Positions 1 through 6,479 of a stretch of DNA of 12,532 nucleotides are shown in pieces (within the stretch, counting starts at the first letter, position 1; every line of letters starts with the position of its first letter). The position numbers and the translations under genes were made by a program. A model generated the notes under the pieces. It worked only from the letters and a program-made list of their open reading frames with translations, searched no databases and was not told the origin of the DNA. The stretch is taken from positions 1 through 12,532 of the forward strand of contig RFXC01000127.1 of NCBI GenBank assembly GCA_009921765.1. The letters are read 5' to 3'. The DNA comes from Betaproteobacteria bacterium (GTDB lineage Bacteria > Pseudomonadota > Gammaproteobacteria > Burkholderiales > Burkholderiaceae).

Positions 1-1733
1 GTGCCGCCGCCGCGGGCCCGGTCGCAGGTGCTGTCACCATCGGCTGTTCGAGCGCCGATCTGCAAACCCGCTTATCGAACGCCAAGCGCCCGGTTGCCGG
101 CAACACGGTCCGAATCGAACTCAACTCATGCGAACTCGACCTGCTCCCCAGAATGCCCATGGTGCGCGGCGTTCATGTCGATCGGCTGCTCACCACGCAG
201 GCGACAAGCGATGCCACCGCGCTCCAGCAGGCGGTCGTGCAATCGTTTGACGGGCAGACAGCATGGCCCACCCTTGCCGGGCAGTCGCTGGCTGGCGGCG
301 GGCGTGTCATCGCAGTGCTCGATACCGGCGTGGAAGAGCGCCATCCGGCCCTTGGCAGCACCAAGGTGCTGCCCGGTGCGTGCTTTTCCACCGCAGCCAA
401 CGGCGGCACCGGATTCTGTCCCAACGGAACCAGCGTCGACACGGTCTCCAGCACAGCCGGGCGCAGCTGCGTCGATCGGTTCAGCAGCCGCGCGGCCGGA
501 CTCAACGCAGGCTGTGGCCACGGCACCAGCATGGCCGCGGTCGCTGCCATGGACTACGGCTCGGTGGCAGCCAACCGGGGCGGTCTCGCACGCGCGGCAA
601 GCATCCTGCCGATCCAGGTCTTCAATGCCGACTCACGCGGCGCAATCAGCGCAAGTTCAGGCGATCTGCTCGCGGCAATCGAATGGGTCACCGAGCAAGC
701 ACGCCAGCGCCGCGCCTCGGGCCAGCCCCCCATCGCAGCGCTCAACATGAGCCTGGGCGCAGGCGCCTACTCGGCTGCCTGCGATAGCGACTACCTGGGC
801 GGGCTGTTCCGTTCAGCCTTTGAGCGGCTGCGCGCCCAGGGCGTGATCCCGGTGGTCGCTGCGGGTAATGGCGGCAGCATCGGGGCGATCTCGTTTCCCG
901 CCTGTGTGAGCAATGCGCTGCCGGTGGCGGCGGCCCGGCTCGACTACTCCCGACTCGCCTCCTACAGCAACTTCAGCAGCCAGGTGAAACTGGTGGCCAT
1001 TGGTGGCGACGCGGTTGGCACCTACAAAACGCCGGTGCCGTGCAGCAGCACATCCTCCACCGACTGCTGGGCCGCGACGATGGGAACCTCGCCCGCCACG
1101 GCGATGGTGTCGGGAGCGGTGGCAGCGCTCCATGGCTTGCAGGCCACACCCGATGCGGCCGCCCTGCAATCGGCGCTCACCGCCAACCTCACCGCCAACG
1201 ACACCCGCGCCAAGGCGCTGACGGTGTCAGGGCTGACCGTACCCGCTCTGCGGGTGACGCCCAGCGCCGAGCGCCTGGCCGGCGTCGCGGCCACGGCACC
1301 CGATGGCTCATCGAGCAACGCAGGCTCAGGCAGTGGCGCGGGCACCTCCAATGGCAGTGGCACCAGCGGTAGCGGCACCAGCGGCGGTGGAGCAGCCCCA
1401 CCCGGCGGCAGCGATGGCGTGGAGGTGATCGTCAAGCGCTCGACCCGGGTCTGCGTGTACTGGGGCGCCCAATATTCCGGGCTGTCGTCGTGCGCCATCG
1501 CGCGGCTGGACGCCGATGACAGTCCCATCCTCTACAGCTACCTCGGACCGGTGCGCTCGGTGAGCATCCGCGACGCCGATACGAACCAGCCAGTGGCTGG
1601 GCGAGTTCGCGTTACGCTCTACGCGAGCTTCCGCACCCGCAGCGACCTATCGGTGACACAGGACACGCCGAACATTTCGGGCGGCCCGTTCAACGCCTTC
1701 GTGCGCAGCGTTCAGGTGAGCCCGCTGCAATAG
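1..1733 (+). CDS. Subtilisin-like serine protease (S8), 5'-truncated by window edge
   Basis: Secreted endopeptidase of the subtilase family; the start lies upstream of the window, because the frame beginning at base 3 is open to the edge. Numbering from the in-frame Met at 153, the catalytic residues are Asp57 (VIAVLDTGVEERHP), His123 (GCGHGTSMAAVAA), the oxyanion Asn239 (IPVVAAGNGG) and Ser313 (GTSPATAMVSGAVAALHG). Before residue 1 there are about 50 more residues ending in LLPRMPMVRGVHVDRLL, which looks like the end of an inhibitor-I9-type propeptide. Residues 71-121 are a Cys-containing insertion between Asp and His; the many Cys residues fit an exported, disulfide-bonded enzyme. Residues 385-422 are a Gly/Ser-rich linker, followed by a roughly 100-residue C-terminal domain with two repeats resembling beta/gamma-crystallin Greek keys (about 432-472 and 485-522). 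The gene converges on kynU with a 10-base gap. Family assignment is firm; substrate is unknown. Confidence 0.93.
   Translation, partial: AAAAGPVAGAVTIGCSSADLQTRLSNAKRPVAGNTVRIELNSCELDLLPRMPMVRGVHVDRLLTTQATSDATALQQAVVQSFDGQTAWPTLAGQSLAGGGRVIAVLDTGVEERHPALGSTKVLPGACFSTAANGGTGFCPNGTSVDTVSSTAGRSCVDRFSSRAAGLNAGCGHGTSMAAVAAMDYGSVAANRGGLARAASILPIQVFNADSRGAISASSGDLLAAIEWVTEQARQRRASGQPPIAALNMSLGAGAYSAACDSDYLGGLFRSAFERLRAQGVIPVVAAGNGGSIGAISFPACVSNALPVAAARLDYSRLASYSNFSSQVKLVAIGGDAVGTYKTPVPCSSTSSTDCWAATMGTSPATAMVSGAVAALHGLQATPDAAALQSALTANLTANDTRAKALTVSGLTVPALRVTPSAERLAGVAATAPDGSSSNAGSGSGAGTSNGSGTSGSGTSGGGAAPPGGSDGVEVIVKRSTRVCVYWGAQYSGLSSCAIARLDADDSPILYSYLGPVRSVSIRDADTNQPVAGRVRVTLYASFRTRSDLSVTQDTPNISGGPFNAFVRSVQVSPLQ
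1356..1385 (+). repeat. 15-bp imperfect tandem repeat in the protease linker
   Basis: Two adjacent 15-base units (1356-1370 and 1371-1385) differ at two positions and encode SGTSG twice. They lie in the Gly/Ser-rich linker between the catalytic and C-terminal domains and could vary in number between strains by slippage. Confidence 0.6.
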
Positions 1734-1746
1734 CACTCCGGGCTCA
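1717..1746. terminator. Hairpin spanning both stop codons of the convergent protease and kynU genes
   Basis: TGAGCCC (1717-1723) and GGGCTCA (1740-1746) form a perfect 7-bp stem with a 16-base loop. The right arm includes the kynU stop codon; the protease stop (1731-1733) is in the loop. There is no T-tract on either side, so this is only a candidate bidirectional terminator or mRNA-end stabiliser. A direct repeat CAGGTGA (1713-1719 and 1745-1751) flanks it. Confidence 0.4.
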
Positions 1747-3045
1747 GGTGACCGCGCGCCGCAAGGCAAACTGCGGTGCGCGCCATTCGCCGTTTTCAAT
1801 GACCGCCTGAAGGTGGTCCGCCGCACGCCACACGTCGGCAAACCCCACATAAAGCGGTGTGAAGCCAAACCGCAGAATGTCGGGGTGCGCGCCGCCGTCG
1901 CCCGCGCGAAAATCACCGATGACTCCACGAGCGATCAACGCCTGAATGATTTGATAAGCGCCTTCACTTCGCGTGAGGCTCACCTGTGAACCCCGCGCAG
2001 CAGGCTCGCGAGGGGTTGCCAAGCCAAAACCGTGTGCGGTGAGCAATGGTTCGACGCGTTGAATGAACAGTTCCGTGAGCGCGAGGGACTTGGCGCGCAG
2101 CGCCGCGATGCCGCCCAGCGGCTCAGCGGCCAGCACAGTGTTCACTCCTTCGTCGAGCGCGATCAGACTGAGGATGGGTTGCGAGCCGCACTGGTAGCGA
2201 AGGATGCCCGGTGCCGGTCGATAGCCCGGCGCAAAGGCGAACGGCGCTGCGTGACCCCACCATCCTGAAAGCGGCTGCAGCGCATGGTCGGCATGGCGCC
2301 GATGTACCCATACAAAGCCCGGGGCGCCCGGTCCGCCATTCAGATATTTGTAACCGCAGCCGACAGCGAAGTCGGCGTTGGCCGCATGCAGATCCACCGG
2401 CACCGCCCCCGCACTATGCGCGAGATCCCAGATCACCAGTGCGCCGGCGGCCTGCGCTCGGCGTGTGACCGCTGCCATGTCGTGCATGGCACCGGTTCGA
2501 TAATTGACATGAGTCAGCATGACCACATCGACACCGCCGCTGAGGGCGGCATCGAGCCCTGAGGCTTCCACGCAGCGAAGCGCAGCACCCCGCTCACGGC
2601 ACGCCCCTTCAGCAATGTAAAGGTCGGTGGGGAAGTTGCCGCCTTCGCTCAGGATCGTGAGCGGACCCTCGCGACGCGCCGACGCAAGATCAAGCGCCGC
2701 GCACAGCACCTTGTAGAGGTTGATGGAGGTGCCATCCACCGCGAGCACCTCGCCCGCCCCCGCACCGATCAGGCGTGCGATACGGTCACCGACGCGCTGC
2801 GACAGTTCAAACCAGCCTGCCTCGTTCCAGCTTCGAATGAGTCCTTGGCCCCACTGCCTGGTGACGGCATCGTTTAATCGCGCCACGGCTGCGCGCGGCA
2901 ATGCGCCTAGGGAATTGCCATCGAGGTAGATGATCCCCTCGGGCAGGATGAACTGCTCGCTCAAGGCGCGAAGCGGGTCGCCCTGGTCGAGCACCAGACA
3001 GTCGTCAAGGCTCTGAGGCAGGCGTGCGTAGGGATACGTGGTCAT
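1744..3045 (-). CDS. kynU: Kynureninase
   Basis: PLP-dependent cytoplasmic hydrolase (EC 3.7.1.3) that cleaves L-kynurenine to anthranilate and L-alanine (also 3-hydroxykynurenine) in tryptophan degradation. The 433-residue product has the family motifs in order: YLDGNSLGALP (40-50), GNFPTDLYIAEG (136-147), HVNYRTGAMHDM (179-190), WDLAHSAGAVPVDLH (206-220, with the PLP-contacting Asp207), and GCGYKYLNGGPGAPGFVW, where Lys233 is the expected Schiff-base lysine. WWGH and the C-terminal RFGFTPLY segment are also typical. Length is close to the usual 410-430 residues. The start at 3045 gives a normal N-terminus although only a weak AGAAG-like ribosome site precedes it. It lies 32 bases downstream of the LysR gene on the same strand and is probably co-transcribed with it. 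No kynA, kynB or anthranilate genes are visible nearby. Confidence 0.96.
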   Translation of the reverse strand: MTTYPYARLPQSLDDCLVLDQGDPLRALSEQFILPEGIIYLDGNSLGALPRAAVARLNDAVTRQWGQGLIRSWNEAGWFELSQRVGDRIARLIGAGAGEVLAVDGTSINLYKVLCAALDLASARREGPLTILSEGGNFPTDLYIAEGACRERGAALRCVEASGLDAALSGGVDVVMLTHVNYRTGAMHDMAAVTRRAQAAGALVIWDLAHSAGAVPVDLHAANADFAVGCGYKYLNGGPGAPGFVWVHRRHADHALQPLSGWWGHAAPFAFAPGYRPAPGILRYQCGSQPILSLIALDEGVNTVLAAEPLGGIAALRAKSLALTELFIQRVEPLLTAHGFGLATPREPAARGSQVSLTRSEGAYQIIQALIARGVIGDFRAGDGGAHPDILRFGFTPLYVGFADVWRAADHLQAVIENGEWRAPQFALRRAVT

Positions 3046-3077
3046 GCTTCTATGGTAGCGGCTGGCGGCTGGCGCGG

Positions 3078-3998
3078 TCAGCCCGCCCGCGGAGAACGGC
3101 GGCCCGCTGGCTCGCCCGACAGCAGGTGCTCGCGAAACGCAGCCGCTATCGGCGACACCTGGCGTGCGCGAGGGTGCACCACGTGCCAGGACGAGTTGAC
3201 CGGGAACCCTTCAACCTGAAGCACCGCCACACCGTCTTCGCGCTCGCGACCGTGGAGCGTGTGCCGCGACACCACACCCAACCCCAGGCCGCCCGCCACC
3301 GCTTCCTTGACTGCTTCGTTGCTACCGAGTTCGAGCCGCACGCGCGGCCGGAACCCCCGGCGACGGAAGTATCGATCAACCGCCATGCGGGTACCTGACC
3401 CAGACTCACGGAGGATGAACCGCTGCGAGGAGAGCGCCGAGAGCGCGAGGGGTGCGGCGCTGCGCAACAGCGGATCGCCCGTGGCCACGATCAGAACCAG
3501 TGGATTGGCCATGAAAACCTGATCATCAAGCTCGATGTCTTCGGGCGGCATGGACATGACGTAGAGGTCATCCAGGCCCTCGCGCAGGCGCCGCATCACG
3601 CCATCGCGATTTTGAACTTCGAGCGAGACTTCGATATCGGGATGCCGGCGGCAAAAGGACCCCACCAGGCGAGGAACAAAATATTCGGCGGTGCTGACGA
3701 TAGCCACCCGCAAGCGCCCCCGCCGGAGTCCTTTCATGGCGTCGATTCGCTGCGCGAACTGATCCCATTCCTCGGCCACCAGTCGAACGGTGCGTGCGAG
3801 CTCCAGGCCCGCCTCGGTCAGCCTGACCTTTCGGGAGATGACCTCGTAGAGCGGCATGCCGACGGTGCTTGTGATTTCCCGCAGCTGCATCGAGGCAGTG
3901 GGTTGGGTGATGTGCATCAGGCGCGCAGCTGCGCTTACGCTGCCCGTTTGGGCCAGCGCAAGAAAAAGCCGCATCTGTCGGTTGGTCAGCGCAGACAT
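3078..3998 (-). CDS. LysR-type transcriptional regulator, CbbR/CmpR-like
   Basis: DNA-binding regulator of 306 residues. The N-terminal winged helix-turn-helix covers roughly residues 4-63 (RQMRLFLALAQTGSVSAAA, then ITQPTASMQLREIT), followed by the linker helix and a periplasmic-binding-like effector domain. The effector domain contains FILRESGSGTRMAVDRYF (194-211) and LELGSNEAVKEAVAGGLGLG (222-241), which are close to the corresponding segments of CbbR/CmpR, regulators of CO2-fixation and bicarbonate-uptake genes; their effectors are metabolites of carbon fixation. The Met at 3998 fits the family N-terminus; the frame stays open upstream to a TTG at 4067, but that extension (residues such as LVKLIFKYLCISK) is not family-like. 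No clear Shine-Dalgarno precedes 3998. Divergent from the SbtA-type permease, which is the most likely target, and upstream of kynU. The target assignment is inference. Confidence 0.92.
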   Translation of the reverse strand: MSALTNRQMRLFLALAQTGSVSAAARLMHITQPTASMQLREITSTVGMPLYEVISRKVRLTEAGLELARTVRLVAEEWDQFAQRIDAMKGLRRGRLRVAIVSTAEYFVPRLVGSFCRRHPDIEVSLEVQNRDGVMRRLREGLDDLYVMSMPPEDIELDDQVFMANPLVLIVATGDPLLRSAAPLALSALSSQRFILRESGSGTRMAVDRYFRRRGFRPRVRLELGSNEAVKEAVAGGLGLGVVSRHTLHGREREDGVAVLQVEGFPVNSSWHVVHPRARQVSPIAAAFREHLLSGEPAGRRSPRAG

Positions 3999-4087
3999 AT
4001 ATAGATTTTTACTGATGCATAAGTATTTGAATATCAATTTTACAAGGTAATTGGTATTTGAAGACAATCGCAGCGGAGGTAACCCAC
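3999..4087. promoter_or_regulatory. AT-rich divergent control region between the LysR gene and the sbtA-like gene
   Basis: A sharply AT-rich stretch (about 3997-4062) in otherwise GC-rich DNA. It holds a 9-base direct repeat GTATTTGAA at 4023-4031 and 4054-4062 (31 bases apart, about three helical turns), a small inverted repeat TTAC-AAG-GTAA (4040-4050) and ATTG-N11-CAAT (4050-4068). Candidate promoters by eye: for the minus strand, TTGTCT (4067-4062) and TGTAAA (4044-4039) with a 17-base spacer; for the plus strand, TTTACT (4008-4013) and TATCAA (4032-4037) with an 18-base spacer. Overlap of the promoters with the repeats fits LysR-type autoregulation plus activation, but the individual boxes are weak matches. 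Confidence 0.5.
4075..4080 (+). promoter_or_regulatory. Ribosome binding site fixing the sbtA start
   Basis: GGAGGT, 7 bases before the ATG at 4088. It selects this ATG over the in-frame TTG at 4058. Confidence 0.8.
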
Positions 4088-5095
4088 ATGCCCGCGCTGC
4101 TTGATCCTGCCATCCTGTTCTTTGTCTTCGGTGTGTTCGCCGGCCTGATCCGCTCCGATCTGGAAATTCCGGCGCCCATCGCCCGGTTTCTGTCGCTCTA
4201 CCTGCTGATGGCGCTTGGCCTGAAAGGCGGTTTTGCGCTCGCGGAATCCGGCATCACCGTGTCGGTTGCGGCCAGCCTGCTCGGCGCCACACTGATGGCC
4301 CTGATTGCGCCTGTTCTCGGATATCTCGCGCTCCGACATCGTGTCAGCCGCTTCGATGCAGCAGCGATCGCGGCATCCTACGGATCGGTGAGTGCGGTCA
4401 CTTTTCTCACAGCCGCCCAGTATCTTGAGGACCTGGGCACGCCAGCGGGCGGTCACATGGCGGTTGCGCTGGTGCTGATGGAGTCACCCGCCATTCTGGT
4501 TGCGGTGCTGATTGCCAACGCGCTGCGGAGCGAGCAAAGCGCGCGGTCCCTGCTGCCCGGAGGCAACGCCGCGGTGGTCGCGCTCACCGGGCCAGGCGCG
4601 GGTTCGCAGATCGGGCGCATTCTTCATGAGTCACTCACCAATGGTTCGCATCTGCTGCTCATCGGTGGGCTGATGGTGGGCATGCTGAGCGGCGAATCCG
4701 GGCGCGCGGTGATGCAGCCCTTTTCAATCGATCTGTTCAAGGGCATGCTCGCCTTTTTCCTGCTCGACATGGGCCTCACCGTGGCGCGCAATCTGGGTGA
4801 CGCGCGCAAGGCGCCCCCGCTGCTGATCGGCTACGCGGTATTCGCACCTTTCGTGCATGCGGCCATTGCCCTCGCCCTGAGCGCGAGTCTGCAGCTACCC
4901 GCCACCGATGCCGCGCTACTCATGGTGCTGTCGGCGAGCGCGTCCTACATCGTGGTGCCAGCGGTCATGCGCCAGGCGATTCCCGAAGCCAACCCGGCGC
5001 TTTATTGCGGCCTGTCGCTGGGCATTACCTTCCCGATCAACCTGCTGGCGGGCATCCCGCTCTACAGCTGGGCCGCGGCTGCGGTGCTCGGCTGA
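4088..5095 (+). CDS. sbtA: SbtA-family sodium-dependent bicarbonate permease
   Basis: Inner-membrane protein of 335 residues, hydrophobic throughout, about ten membrane segments. In cyanobacterial SbtA this family imports bicarbonate with sodium. Family-typical segments seen: FFVFGVFAGLIRSDLEIP (11-28), FLSLYLLMALGLKGGFALAE (34-53), ASYGSVSAVTFLTAAQYLE (96-114), ALVLMESPAI (127-136), SASASYIVVPAVMRQA (282-297) and NPALYCGLSLGITFPINLL (302-320). The GSVSAVTF and ASYIVVPAVMR segments sit in the two inverted halves that form the substrate site. Length is shorter than Synechocystis SbtA (about 374) but normal for proteobacterial members. Start chosen at 4088 because of the GGAGGT site. Divergent from a CbbR-like regulator, which supports an inorganic-carbon role; no PII-like SbtB partner follows. 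Other monocarboxylate or anion substrates cannot be excluded. Confidence 0.88.
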   Translation: MPALLDPAILFFVFGVFAGLIRSDLEIPAPIARFLSLYLLMALGLKGGFALAESGITVSVAASLLGATLMALIAPVLGYLALRHRVSRFDAAAIAASYGSVSAVTFLTAAQYLEDLGTPAGGHMAVALVLMESPAILVAVLIANALRSEQSARSLLPGGNAAVVALTGPGAGSQIGRILHESLTNGSHLLLIGGLMVGMLSGESGRAVMQPFSIDLFKGMLAFFLLDMGLTVARNLGDARKAPPLLIGYAVFAPFVHAAIALALSASLQLPATDAALLMVLSASASYIVVPAVMRQAIPEANPALYCGLSLGITFPINLLAGIPLYSWAAAAVLG

Positions 5096-5096
5096 G

Positions 5097-5111
5097 CACC
5101 GCCAGGCGGTG
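5097..5111. terminator. Short hairpin after sbtA
   Basis: CACCGCC and GGCGGTG flank a single A (5104); realistically a 6-bp GC-rich stem with a 3-base loop, starting one base after the sbtA stop and lying between convergent genes. There is no T-run, so intrinsic termination is uncertain. Confidence 0.4.
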
Positions 5112-5148
5112 AGGCCTGTTGGCGAGCGGGGAGCCTGCACCCGGTCGT

Positions 5149-5781
5149 TCAGTTCATACCCACCGCAAAGCCACGCTGAACCGCGGGCCTCGCCATCATC
5201 TGGTCGTACCAGCGCTTCACGTTGGGATAAGCAGTCAGGTCGACCTTGTGGCGCTCATGTCGCCAGGCCCAGCCGAGAATGGCAAAGTCGGCGATTGAAA
5301 GCTCGCCGGCAAAGAATTCGTGCGCGCCCAGGCGCTTGTCCATGACACCGTAGAGGCGGTGCGTCTCCTTGCTGTAGCGCTCCAGCCCATAACGCTGATC
5401 CTGCGGATCGCTTACCCCCAGAAAATGGTGGACCTGCCCGGGCATGGGACCAAACCCACCCATTTGCCACATCAGCCACTCCAGTACCTGCACACGCGCG
5501 CGGCGGTCAGCCGGCAGGAAACGTCCGGTTTTCTCGGCCAGGTAAATGAGGATTGCGCCCGACTCGAACACGCTGATCGGCCCGCCATCGGGACCATCAT
5601 GATCGAAGATGGCAGGTATACGGTTGTTCGGGCTGATGCGCAGAAACGACTCCTCGAACTGGCGCCCCTTGGTGATATCGACTGGATGGACCGTGTAAGG
5701 CAGACCCATTTCTTCCAGGGCAACGCTGATCTTGCGTCCGTTGGGCGTGTTCCAGGTGTAGAGATCGATGGGGGCAGCCAT
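5149..5781 (-). CDS. Glutathione S-transferase, Nu-class (YfcG/YghU-like disulfide-bond oxidoreductase)
   Basis: Cytoplasmic thioredoxin-fold/all-alpha protein of 210 residues. The N-terminal domain opens IDLYTWNTPNGRKISVALEE (5-24); Thr12 and Asn14 match the Thr/Asn of E. coli YfcG that contact glutathione, in place of a catalytic Tyr or Ser. The segments FLRISPNNRIPAIFDHDG (47-64) and FESGAILIYLAEKTGRFLP (72-90) give the cis-Pro (Pro56) and the Glu-Ser gamma-glutamyl binding pair. The C-terminal domain has QMGGFGPMPGQVHHF and ends RPAVQRGFAVGMN. YfcG and YghU reduce disulfides with glutathione and have weak peroxidase activity; the same is inferred here. Start at 5781 is preceded by CGGAGT at suitable spacing; the frame runs on to 5844 but that extra sequence is not family-like. 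Convergent with sbtA, divergent from the next gene. Confidence 0.93.
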   Translation of the reverse strand: MAAPIDLYTWNTPNGRKISVALEEMGLPYTVHPVDITKGRQFEESFLRISPNNRIPAIFDHDGPDGGPISVFESGAILIYLAEKTGRFLPADRRARVQVLEWLMWQMGGFGPMPGQVHHFLGVSDPQDQRYGLERYSKETHRLYGVMDKRLGAHEFFAGELSIADFAILGWAWRHERHKVDLTAYPNVKRWYDQMMARPAVQRGFAVGMN

Positions 5782-5855
5782 GGCCAGACTCCGATGGTGG
5801 GGAGCGCGCAAGATACTGCGAAGCGCAGCGGGGGGCTTAACCATCAGGCGTTCAA

Positions 5856-5879
5856 CGGAACGGTATGCTTTTCATTCCG
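5856..5879. promoter_or_regulatory. Inverted repeat in the gst/hypothetical divergent gap
   Basis: CGGAA (5856-5860) and TTCCG (5875-5879) with a 14-base AT-richer spacer, in the 124-base gap between the divergent gst gene and the hypothetical gene. Spacing between half-site centres is about two helical turns, so it could be an operator. No convincing sigma-70 boxes were found around it. Confidence 0.25.
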
Positions 5880-5891
5880 CAAGCCCGCCCC

Positions 5892-5899
5892 AGGAGAGG
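5892..5899 (+). promoter_or_regulatory. Ribosome binding site fixing the start of the hypothetical gene
   Basis: AGGAGAGG, 6 bases before the ATG at 5906. It decides for this start over an in-frame ATG at 5768, which lies within the divergent gst gene. Confidence 0.75.
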
Positions 5900-5905
5900 C
5901 TACTG

Positions 5906-6418
5906 ATGATCACTCCCGACACGCTCGAGGCCCTGCATCGCTCCCGCAGCGTCGACCTCTATCACCTGACGCTGGTGCTTGATCGCCTGCTGAGCGACCC
6001 GCGGCGTATCCTGGAGGTTCGTACCCAGTTGCATGTGGGTCAGGCGGTCCGGTTCGTTGATCACCGCAGCAACACCGCTGAACTCGCGATGCGAAGCGGC
6101 CGGGTGGTGGATCTGCAGGACCGCCACGCCGTCGTCCGCGACGATGCGCTTCGCCAGAACTGGAAACTGCCGTATGTCGCGATCGAGCCTGGCCCGGTGG
6201 ACCCGGGCGAGCGCGCGGACGAGCCTCCGCCAACCCCTCCGCCCAAACCGACGCGCGAGTCGTTCCGGGCCGGCGACCGGGTGAGCTTCGATGACCGTCA
6301 TCTGCAGCCGCGGATCGGTGTGATCACACGGGTCAACGCGCAGACGGCAACGATTGACTGCGACGGGCAGCGCTGGCGGGTATCGTTCCAGTTGCTGCGG
6401 CACGTGCGCGACGTGTGA
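5906..6418 (+). CDS. Hypothetical protein with two KOW/SH3-like beta-barrel units
   Basis: Not recognised as a named family; 170 residues, no signal peptide or membrane segment, so probably cytoplasmic. Residues 1-40 look helical (TPDTLEALHRSRSVDLYHLT and onward). Two short units follow: about 46-95 (VGQAVRFVD, SGRVVDLQDRHAVVRDD, NWKLPYVAIEP) and about 121-170 (AGDRVSFDDR, IGVITRVNAQTATIDCDGQR, WRVSFQLLRHV). Each has the pattern G-x-x-V-x-F, then G-x-V/I-x-x-V/L, then a T/AT/AVV strand, W-K/R and a closing hydrophobic strand, as in KOW or Tudor/SH3-like barrels that bind RNA, DNA or protein. They are joined by a Pro-rich linker (PPPTPPPKP). The gene has its own strong ribosome site and is alone between divergent gst and a convergent SDR. 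A nucleic-acid or ribosome-related role is only a guess from the fold pattern. Confidence 0.75.
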   Translation: MITPDTLEALHRSRSVDLYHLTLVLDRLLSDPRRILEVRTQLHVGQAVRFVDHRSNTAELAMRSGRVVDLQDRHAVVRDDALRQNWKLPYVAIEPGPVDPGERADEPPPTPPPKPTRESFRAGDRVSFDDRHLQPRIGVITRVNAQTATIDCDGQRWRVSFQLLRHVRDV

Positions 6419-6479
6419 TCGGACGGGCTCAGAGGCAGGCACGCGACGACAGCCGAACCCAAGCCACCTGGAAAGCGAT

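Noticed and set aside
1..750. Plus-strand frame 1 open to the left edge
   Set aside because: Same region encodes the protease propeptide end and Asp/His catalytic motifs in frame 3; the frame 1 product is Pro/Ser/Arg-rich without motifs.
5837..5879. Sigma-70 promoter around TTAACC and TATGCT before the hypothetical gene
   Set aside because: The spacer would be 21 bases and both boxes are poor, so it was not called.
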